From Fidelibacterota bacterium 46_43 (lineage in GTDB: Bacteria; Fidelibacterota; Fidelibacteria; Fidelibacterales; Fidelibacteraceae), in assembly GCA_001509335.1 (NCBI GenBank), contig LGGY01000031.1, positions 1-6,740 of the forward strand: a DNA stretch of 6,740 bases, read 5' to 3'. The stretch's first letter is position 1. Every line of letters begins with the position of its first letter. The notes under the pieces are model-generated. The model did no database searches. It worked only from the letters and a program-made list of their open reading frames with translations, and was not told where the DNA came from. Of this stretch, positions 1-5,313 are shown piece by piece. The position numbers were made by a program, and so were the translations under genes.

Positions 1-14
1 CGACTCTTTCCTCG

Positions 15-30
15 CTATTGACTATTCACT
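15..30. repeat. Short 7-base micro-repeat (CTATTGA/CTATTCA/CT)
   Basis: Two near-identical heptamers stand head to tail, CTATTGA then CTATTCA, followed by the first two bases of a third. They lie in non-coding sequence with no start codon or ribosome site. Seen alone this could be chance, but a second and clearer heptad-based array follows at 78-119, so it may be part of the same type of intergenic filler sequence. Confidence 0.4.
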
Positions 31-58
31 CCTGGGGTGTCCATCGATTCAATCATCC

Positions 59-76
59 AATCGAATCAATCGAATC
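59..76. repeat. 9-base tandem repeat, two perfect copies (AATCGAATC)
   Basis: AATCGAATC occurs twice in direct succession (59-67 and 68-76) with no mismatch. A related CGATTCAATC string lies just upstream, around 45-54. The repeat lies in the non-coding segment before the lipA operon. No function can be read from it. It is most likely slippage-generated low-complexity sequence. Confidence 0.6.
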
Positions 77-77
77 T

Positions 78-119
78 CCATTCTCAACTCCCCATTCTCA
101 ACTCCCCATTCTCCATTTC
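78..119. repeat. 14-base tandem repeat with 7-base sub-period (CCATTCTCAACTCC)
   Basis: CCATTCTCAACTCC is repeated perfectly at 78-91 and 92-105. It is followed by the half unit CCATTCT (106-112) and a diverged heptamer CCATTTC (113-119). The array therefore reads as six heptamers alternating between CCATTCT-like and CAACTCC types. Short tandemly repeated heptamers between genes are well documented in some cyanobacteria and occur in other bacteria, but this one is too short to assign to a named family. It codes for nothing recognisable. Confidence 0.75.
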
Positions 120-142
120 CCTCCCATTTTTTCCTTTCTGAA

Positions 143-166
143 AGCCAATTTGTTGAATTAGCGGCT
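143..166 (+). other. Imperfect hairpin in the leader region
   Basis: AGCC (143-146) can pair with GGCT (163-166), and the adjoining AATT (147-150) with AATT (156-159). This leaves a 5-base loop (TGTTG) and a 3-base bulge (AGC). No run of T follows, so it is not an intrinsic terminator as it stands. Its left flank TGAAAG and a TTATCCGG string after it recur around the terminator at 185-214, which suggests a degenerate duplicate of that element. The pairing could also be accidental. Confidence 0.3.
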
Positions 167-184
167 CAATTTATCCGGTTTGAA

Positions 185-214
185 AGGCAAATTTCTTAAT
201 TTGCCTCTTTTTTT
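185..214 (+). terminator. Rho-independent terminator upstream of lipA
   Basis: A perfect 9-base-pair stem, AGGCAAATT (185-193) with AATTTGCCT (198-206), encloses a TCTT loop. After one C it is followed by seven T residues (208-214). This is the standard layout of an intrinsic terminator on the plus strand. The minus strand has no T run after the stem, so it is one-directional. It ends only 47 bases before the lipA start. It either ends transcription of a gene lying left of the window, with at least 184 bases of non-coding 3' sequence, or attenuates transcription into lipA. The sequence does not decide between these. Confidence 0.8.
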
Positions 215-252
215 ATCTCCCTACTTATCCGGGAATGTCGTAATTTTTACAT

Positions 253-257
253 GGAGG
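253..257 (+). promoter_or_regulatory. Shine-Dalgarno site of lipA (GGAGG)
   Basis: GGAGG lies four bases before the ATG at 262. It is the strongest ribosome site in the window and fixes the lipA start. The ATG at 251, immediately before it, opens a frame that stops after three codons and is not a gene start. No convincing -35/-10 pair could be picked out between the terminator and this site. Confidence 0.8.
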
Positions 258-261
258 AATA

Positions 262-1137
262 ATGCCAACATTGAATCATTTGAAAAAACCTGAATGGCTG
301 AAAATAAAGGTTCCGGGTGGTGAAGGATACCGGACCGTTAAACATTTATTAAAAAACCATAATCTGCACACAGTATGTGAAGAAGCTTTTTGCCCCAATA
401 TGGAAGAATGCTGGGGACGGCGAACTGCCACATTTATGATTCTGGGTGATACGTGTACACGGAATTGTCGTTTTTGTGCAGTTAAAAAGGGGATTCCCCT
501 GCCACCGGGTCCGGATGAACCCCGACAGCTAGCTGAGGCCGTGAAAGAACTGGGGTTGCAATATGTGGTTATTACTTCAGTGGACCGGGATGACCTGCCC
601 GACGGAGGAGCTGCCCTCTGGGCTGAATGTATCCATCAAATCCGCTTACTCAATCCGGACTGTAAAACAGAAGTCCTGATTCCGGATTTCCGGGGAGATC
701 AGAAAGCATTGGACATGGTGCTGAGGGCAGTTCCGGATGTTGTGGGACACAATCTTGAAACCGTCCCGTCTCTTTATTCCATTGCCCGGTCTAAAGGAAA
801 TTACCATCTGTCCTTGAATGTGTTAAAATATATTTCAGAGAAGGGATTTTTAACAAAAACCGGAATCATGGTGGGACTTGGAGAAAAACCGGAAGAAGTC
901 ATTGATCTGATGAGAGATGCCTATACACATGGTGTTACGTTATTCACCATCGGACAGTATTTACAGCCCACGTCCCGTCACTTGCCTGTTAAAGAATATG
1001 TAAGTCCGGCTCAATTCTTGGAATATAAAAAAATTGGAAAAACCCTGGGATTCGTTCATATAGAATCAGGACCTTTGGTTCGATCTTCGTACCATGCCGA
1101 TGAACAGGTTTTGTTTCAAAAAAGGGGACAATCATGA
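262..1137 (+). CDS. lipA: Lipoyl synthase (radical SAM)
   Basis: LipA inserts two sulfur atoms at C6 and C8 of the octanoyl group carried on lipoyl domains (E2 subunits of 2-oxoacid dehydrogenases, GcvH), using two S-adenosylmethionines. It acts in the cytoplasm. Visible in the 291-residue protein are the auxiliary [4Fe-4S] cluster motif CxxxxCxxxxxC (Cys39, Cys44, Cys50) and the radical-SAM motif CxxxCxxC (Cys65, Cys69, Cys72, CTRNCRFC). The family strings HNLETVP (163-169) and GQYLQPTSRHLPV (231-243) are present, as is the C-terminal RSSY (274-277), whose serine ligates the auxiliary cluster in characterised LipA. All ligands are present and the length is normal. The start at 262 is fixed by GGAGG four bases upstream. 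The stop overlaps the rpe start by four bases (ATGA). No lipB or lplA lies in the window, so the octanoyl donor route is not visible here. Confidence 0.98.
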   Translation: MPTLNHLKKPEWLKIKVPGGEGYRTVKHLLKNHNLHTVCEEAFCPNMEECWGRRTATFMILGDTCTRNCRFCAVKKGIPLPPGPDEPRQLAEAVKELGLQYVVITSVDRDDLPDGGAALWAECIHQIRLLNPDCKTEVLIPDFRGDQKALDMVLRAVPDVVGHNLETVPSLYSIARSKGNYHLSLNVLKYISEKGFLTKTGIMVGLGEKPEEVIDLMRDAYTHGVTLFTIGQYLQPTSRHLPVKEYVSPAQFLEYKKIGKTLGFVHIESGPLVRSSYHADEQVLFQKRGQS

Positions 1138-1790
1138 AAAAATTACTGGCACCCTCCCTTCTCTCCGCAGATTTCCTTCATCTTGAAGATCAGATCCGGC
1201 TCACGGAAGAAGCCGGTGCAGATATCCTCCATCTGGATATTATGGATGGTCATTATGTTCCCAACCTAACCTTCGGGCCTCCATTCATTGAAAAAATCCG
1301 GAAATTGACTAATTTGCCTTTGGATGTCCATCTGATGATCACAAATCCGGAAGAAACGGTTAATATGTACATCGATGCAGGAGCAGACTGGATTTCCGTC
1401 CACCCTGAAACCGTTCGTCACCTGCATCGTCTGATATCCCATATAAAAGATCAAAAAGTGAAAGCCGGGGCGGTGTTAAATCCTGCAACACCCGTTTCAT
1501 GTCTGCAGGATATCCTGCCTCTGCTGGACTATGTGTTGCTCATGTCCGTTAACCCGGGTTTTGGCGGACAACGTTTTATCCCGGATGTTTTAAAAAAAGT
1601 AGATACATTTTTACGTTTGAGAGAACAACTGGGTTGTCCACAGGTGAAACTTGAAATGGATGGAGGAATCAATCGGGCAAATATTGCAGAAATCTCACAG
1701 GCCGGTGTGGAAATTTTTGTGGCAGGCAGTGCCATTTATCATTCTAAAAACATCATCGAAACAATACACTTTATGAAAAAATCCTTATGA
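1134..1790 (+). CDS. rpe: Ribulose-phosphate 3-epimerase
   Basis: Rpe interconverts D-ribulose 5-phosphate and D-xylulose 5-phosphate in the pentose phosphate pathway (and in the Calvin cycle where present). It is a metal-dependent cytosolic TIM-barrel enzyme. The 218-residue product has the usual length and all family signatures. APSLLSADF is at 6-14. HLDIMDGHYVPN (33-44) supplies His33 and Asp35, and DVHLM (64-68) supplies His66. MSVNPGFGGQ (137-146) is the mobile catalytic loop. EMDGGI (174-179) supplies Asp176, and the AGSAI phosphate-binding end is at 197-201. His33, Asp35, His66 and Asp176 match the metal ligands, with the two aspartates as acid/base pair. AAAGGGG (1121-1127), six bases before the ATG, is a good ribosome site inside the lipA tail. 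The gene overlaps both neighbours by four bases, so translational coupling is likely. Confidence 0.98.
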   Translation: MKKLLAPSLLSADFLHLEDQIRLTEEAGADILHLDIMDGHYVPNLTFGPPFIEKIRKLTNLPLDVHLMITNPEETVNMYIDAGADWISVHPETVRHLHRLISHIKDQKVKAGAVLNPATPVSCLQDILPLLDYVLLMSVNPGFGGQRFIPDVLKKVDTFLRLREQLGCPQVKLEMDGGINRANIAEISQAGVEIFVAGSAIYHSKNIIETIHFMKKSL

Positions 1791-2905
1791 AATATCCGAA
1801 AAAAAATCTTCTCCCCTTTCCAGAAATACCGGAGGATCTATCCTGGTTTTCAAATCGATTCACGATTGATCCCATACAGAGGATTCTGCGCTCCAGAAAT
1901 TCGCAGGTTAAATTTTTCCTTTATAAAAATGTTTTTCAAATGGATCAGATGGCAATCCATTTAAAGGTCACCAAACGGGAATTGAATGAGAACCGGACCC
2001 GGACAAAAATATTGAAATCCCTGGAGCTCTTTGATCCGGCCACACAATTTGCCGAGTATCCGACAGACAAACAGAATGTTCTGCAGTTAAACTATCTTAC
2101 ATCCCTTTTAAGTGAGGCACGGGATTATAATTGTCATAAACGTATGACAGACATTCAGAATGTCTTCATTCACATTTTAAAACTTCAGAACAAAGACGGT
2201 TCATTCCCTCTTCCCCTCCACCTGAATGCTCATGTGATCGAAACCCTGTTAAAATACGATTTTGAGGGGAATCCTTTTGTTGAACAGGCGATACGATGGC
2301 TGGTGCGGCAACAAAATGAAGATGGCGGATGGGGAACTTCTGATGACGGTTCAGATATCTGGCTTACATTGAAAGTCCTCAGTGCCTGCAGTTATCACTC
2401 CGTCATGCGGGAGCGAAAGAAAATAAAACGGGGAGCTGAATTTATTTTATCTCACTATTTATCGTTAAACAAAGGGGGTATTCTGGAAGGCTTGCAGGCA
2501 TGGGACCAGCTTTCCTATGGTTACGAAGGAATCAGGGCTTTCCGCGGCGGTACTCTGAAAGTATTGGAAGTGTTGGTCCGTTTTGGGTATACCTTCGAGA
2601 ACAAAACCATCCGAAAGATGTTAAACTGGCTGGAGGAACAGCAAAATATGTATGGTCTTTGGTCTGCCCTGCCCCGGCAGGCAAAGGATACTACAGACGA
2701 TTGGGTATCCTACCGGGTCATCCGGGTTTTACAACTTTACTATCTTTTAGCCGGAGACCGGAAACCTATTCGCACGTTTAAAATTAAGCCAGGAGGGCGG
2801 ACTTCCTCAAAAAAGCCCCGTTTTTTAACAGAAAGTAACCTGAATGATGAAGAATTATCAGAATCATCAGAAGAAAATACAGATGACAAAGGAGATACTC
2901 AATGA
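1787..2905 (+). CDS. Uncharacterised alpha/alpha-toroid protein with prenyltransferase/squalene-cyclase-like repeats
   Basis: The function of this 372-residue protein is not known to me. Residues about 95-325 show repeats of the terpenoid cyclase/protein prenyltransferase toroid: LKLQNKDGSF (131-140), WLVRQQNEDGGWG (171-183) and WLEEQQNMYGLWS (281-293). All have the QxxDGxW-like (QW) pattern and are followed by helix starts such as DIWLTLKVL (190-198) and the DTTDDW stretch (301-306). Squalene-hopene and diterpene class II cyclases need a DxDD acid motif, which I do not find, and the protein is about half their length. A cyclase activity is therefore not supported. No signal peptide or membrane helix is seen, so it is probably cytosolic. 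Residues 1-95 are not recognised. Residues 330-346 are basic, and 350-372 are Glu/Asp/Ser-rich and probably disordered. The gene overlaps rpe and lon by four bases each and has no clear ribosome site, only GAAAAAA, so translation probably depends on ribosomes finishing rpe. Confidence 0.9.
   Translation: MKYPKKNLLPFPEIPEDLSWFSNRFTIDPIQRILRSRNSQVKFFLYKNVFQMDQMAIHLKVTKRELNENRTRTKILKSLELFDPATQFAEYPTDKQNVLQLNYLTSLLSEARDYNCHKRMTDIQNVFIHILKLQNKDGSFPLPLHLNAHVIETLLKYDFEGNPFVEQAIRWLVRQQNEDGGWGTSDDGSDIWLTLKVLSACSYHSVMRERKKIKRGAEFILSHYLSLNKGGILEGLQAWDQLSYGYEGIRAFRGGTLKVLEVLVRFGYTFENKTIRKMLNWLEEQQNMYGLWSALPRQAKDTTDDWVSYRVIRVLQLYYLLAGDRKPIRTFKIKPGGRTSSKKPRFLTESNLNDEELSESSEENTDDKGDTQ
2888..2894 (+). promoter_or_regulatory. 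Shine-Dalgarno site of lon (AAAGGAG)
   Basis: AAAGGAG lies seven bases before the ATG at 2902, inside the last codons of the toroid gene. It gives lon its own strong ribosome entry in addition to the ATGA overlap. It supports this start rather than a methionine further inside, such as Met28. Confidence 0.75.
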
Positions 2906-5307
2906 GTCATAAAGAATTTGAAAATATTAAAGCAGACATAAGCCTGGCGGATGATTTCGAATCCCCCCGTGAAATTCCTCTCATGCCTTTGAGAAATACC
3001 GTTCTCTATCCCCAACAAGTCATACCACTCTATATCGGGCGGGAACGTTCCCTGCGCCTGTTGGATGAACTGCTTCCTGAAACGAAACTCATTGCCGTCG
3101 TTGCACAAAAAGATATCAGTACAGAAAACCCCAAAGAAGATGACCTGTACAGCTGGGGGACACTGGCCCAGGTTTTAAAAATATTTGATATGCCGGACAA
3201 GAGTAAAAGTGCCATTGTCCAGGGCATTGAAAGGATTCAGATTTTAAAGATAACCCAGGAATCACCTTTTTATAAAGCAGTGGTTCGCCGGGTTCATGAG
3301 GTCAGTTACACAAACGATGTGAAAACCCAGGCATTGGTCAGCAATCTGTACAATCAATTCCAGACCCTTGTGGATAAAGCACAATATCTGACAAATGAAC
3401 ATCTGGATGTAGTTAAGGTGATCCGGGATCCTGGAAGACTTGCCGATAAAATCGTTTCCATCCTGAATGTCCAGGTCAGTGAAAAACAGTCCATCCTGGA
3501 AATTCCGGATGTTCAGAAACGACTCACATCCGCCACGATTCTGGTGAACAAGGAAATCCAGCGGATGGAAGTAGGTGAAAAGATTCAGTCCCAGGTTCAG
3601 GATTCCATCAATAAAAACCAAAGGGAATATTTCCTTCGGGAACAATTGAAAGCCATCCGGAAAGAGCTGGGTGAAGATGATACGGGCATGGATACGAAAG
3701 AACTGGAAGAAAAGATTGAAAAATCCAATCTGCCTGAAGAAGTCCTGAAGGTTGCCCGAAAAGAATTGACGCGTCTTGAACGGATTTCGCCTCAATCTCC
3801 GGAATATACTGTAAGCCGGACCTATCTGGAATGGCTTGTTGAACTACCGTGGTCCGTTTCGACAGATGATCAGGTAGATATTACCAAGGCAGAACAGATT
3901 CTGAATGAAGATCATTACGGACTTGAAAAGATCAAGGAACGCATTCTCGAATATCTGGCTGTCCGCAAGCTGAAGCAGCAAAAGGATCCCAAAGCCGGTG
4001 TAAAAGGCCCCATCCTATGCTTCATTGGGCCTCCCGGTGTTGGTAAAACGTCTGTGGGTATGTCGATTGCCCGGGCTATGGGGCGTAAATTTTACCGCAT
4101 GTCTTTAGGTGGTGTACGGGATGAAGCAGAAATTCGCGGACATCGGAGGACCTACATTGGTGCTTTGCCCGGACGGATAATCCAGGGCATTAAAAAGGCA
4201 GGATCCAACAATCCTGTTTTCATGCTGGATGAAATCGACAAACTGGGGGCTGATTTCAGAGGTGATCCATCCAGTGCTCTTTTGGAGGTCCTGGATCCGG
4301 AACAGAATTATTCCTTTTCTGACCACTATCTGGAAGTCCCCTTTGATTTACGTCATGTCATGTTTATTGCCACTGCCAACTGGTATGACCCCATCCCGGA
4401 TCCATTGAAAGACCGGATGGAAATTCTTGAATTTCCGGGATATACAGAACCGGAAAAAATTCATATCGCCAAATCCTTTTTGATACCCAAACAGATTAAA
4501 GAGCACGGACTGGAACAGGAGGATATTATCTTTACCAATGACGGAATCAGTACAATCATAGAAAATTTCACCCGGGAATCGGGTGTGAGAAACCTGGAGC
4601 GTGAAATCGCCAATATCTGCCGGAAAGTCGCCCGTGAAAAAGTAGAAAAAGGAACACGCAAACGGCGGATTACCTCATCCATGGTTACCCGTTACCTTGG
4701 GAAGAAAAAATATTACAGCGAGGTTGCCGAGCGTATGGTCAAACCGGGCATAGCAGTAGGACTTGCCTGGACAGCCGTTGGTGGTGACATCTTATTTATA
4801 GAAGCCACAAAGATGCCCGGTACCGGAAAACTGATTCTCACAGGTAAGCTTGGAGATGTAATGCAGGAATCCGCACAGGCTGCCATGAGTTTCATCCGGG
4901 CGAATGCTGAACGTTTTGGCATTGATCCCAATTTTAATAAAGAATATGATGTCCATGTGCATATACCCGCCGGAGCTATCCCCAAAGACGGTCCTTCCGC
5001 CGGTGTGACCCTGATGACGGCTATGGTGAGTGTTTTAAGTGACCGGATGGTCAAAGACCGCTTTGCCATGACAGGGGAAATTACTTTGCGGGGGCACATT
5101 TTGCCGGTAGGTGGAATCAAGGAAAAAGTGATTGCTGCAAACCGGGCAGGAATCCGAAATATTATCCTCCCGGACAAGAATAAAAAGGATATCGATGAAG
5201 ATATTCCGGCAGAAGTGAAAAAAGAGATGACTTTTCATTTTCTGGATGATATGCTGGATGTTCTGGATCTTGCCCTGGAACCCAAGAAAGATTTGGAGAA
5301 AAAATAA
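2902..5307 (+). CDS. lon: ATP-dependent Lon protease (LonA)
   Basis: Lon is a cytosolic hexameric AAA+ serine protease that unfolds and degrades damaged and regulatory proteins. The 801-residue product has the complete LonA layout. The N-terminal substrate-binding domain begins at IPLMPLRNTVLYP (25-37) and leads into a helical, coiled-coil-prone segment (about 215-300) with the conserved NQREYFLREQLKAI (239-252). The AAA+ module has Walker A GPPGVGKTS (376-384), the pore-loop TYIG (417-420), Walker B VFMLDEIDK (439-447), sensor-1 Asn493 in ATAN, and GVRNLER (561-567). The protease domain has PKDGPSAG (694-701) with nucleophile Ser699, and GGIKEK (737-742) with Lys742. The Ser-Lys spacing of 43 residues equals that of E. 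coli Lon (679/722). It is slightly longer than E. coli Lon (784) owing to a short N-terminal extension. No catalytic residue is missing. No heat-shock promoter or operator was recognised before it, and it appears to be read through from lipA. Confidence 0.99.
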   Translation: MSHKEFENIKADISLADDFESPREIPLMPLRNTVLYPQQVIPLYIGRERSLRLLDELLPETKLIAVVAQKDISTENPKEDDLYSWGTLAQVLKIFDMPDKSKSAIVQGIERIQILKITQESPFYKAVVRRVHEVSYTNDVKTQALVSNLYNQFQTLVDKAQYLTNEHLDVVKVIRDPGRLADKIVSILNVQVSEKQSILEIPDVQKRLTSATILVNKEIQRMEVGEKIQSQVQDSINKNQREYFLREQLKAIRKELGEDDTGMDTKELEEKIEKSNLPEEVLKVARKELTRLERISPQSPEYTVSRTYLEWLVELPWSVSTDDQVDITKAEQILNEDHYGLEKIKERILEYLAVRKLKQQKDPKAGVKGPILCFIGPPGVGKTSVGMSIARAMGRKFYRMSLGGVRDEAEIRGHRRTYIGALPGRIIQGIKKAGSNNPVFMLDEIDKLGADFRGDPSSALLEVLDPEQNYSFSDHYLEVPFDLRHVMFIATANWYDPIPDPLKDRMEILEFPGYTEPEKIHIAKSFLIPKQIKEHGLEQEDIIFTNDGISTIIENFTRESGVRNLEREIANICRKVAREKVEKGTRKRRITSSMVTRYLGKKKYYSEVAERMVKPGIAVGLAWTAVGGDILFIEATKMPGTGKLILTGKLGDVMQESAQAAMSFIRANAERFGIDPNFNKEYDVHVHIPAGAIPKDGPSAGVTLMTAMVSVLSDRMVKDRFAMTGEITLRGHILPVGGIKEKVIAANRAGIRNIILPDKNKKDIDEDIPAEVKKEMTFHFLDDMLDVLDLALEPKKDLEKK

Positions 5308-5313
5308 AAGTTC

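Noticed and set aside
1..120. CRISPR array
   Set aside because: The repeats are 7 to 14 bases long and directly adjacent, with no unique spacers.
2..199. Open plus-strand frame from the window edge to a TAA at 197-199, possibly the 3' end of an upstream gene
   Set aside because: It has no ATG, runs through the tandem micro-repeats, gives a Ser/Pro-rich sequence without family resemblance, and stops inside the terminator stem. A neighbouring frame is also open to about 160, as expected from the stop-poor repeats.
251..262. ATG at 251 as a start or leader peptide
   Set aside because: It stops after three codons and contains the lipA ribosome site; it is a chance ATG.
2686..2706. DTTDD (residues 301-305) as a class II terpene cyclase DxDD motif
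   Set aside because: The spacing is D-T-T-D-D, not D-x-D-D. It follows the last repeat rather than sitting in the central catalytic position, so it does not support cyclase activity.
2500..2781. Plus-strand 93-codon frame within the toroid gene
   Set aside because: It is an out-of-frame shadow; the main frame carries the QW repeats through the same bases.
3262..3795. Minus-strand open frame of 177 codons
   Set aside because: It lies antisense within the well-conserved lon coding sequence, with Phe/Leu/Ile-rich content typical of the complement of a Lys/Glu-rich gene and no ribosome site or family match.
4713..5177. Minus-strand open frame of 154 codons
   Set aside because: It is antisense to the Lon protease domain, whose sequence is fully explained by the plus-strand protein.
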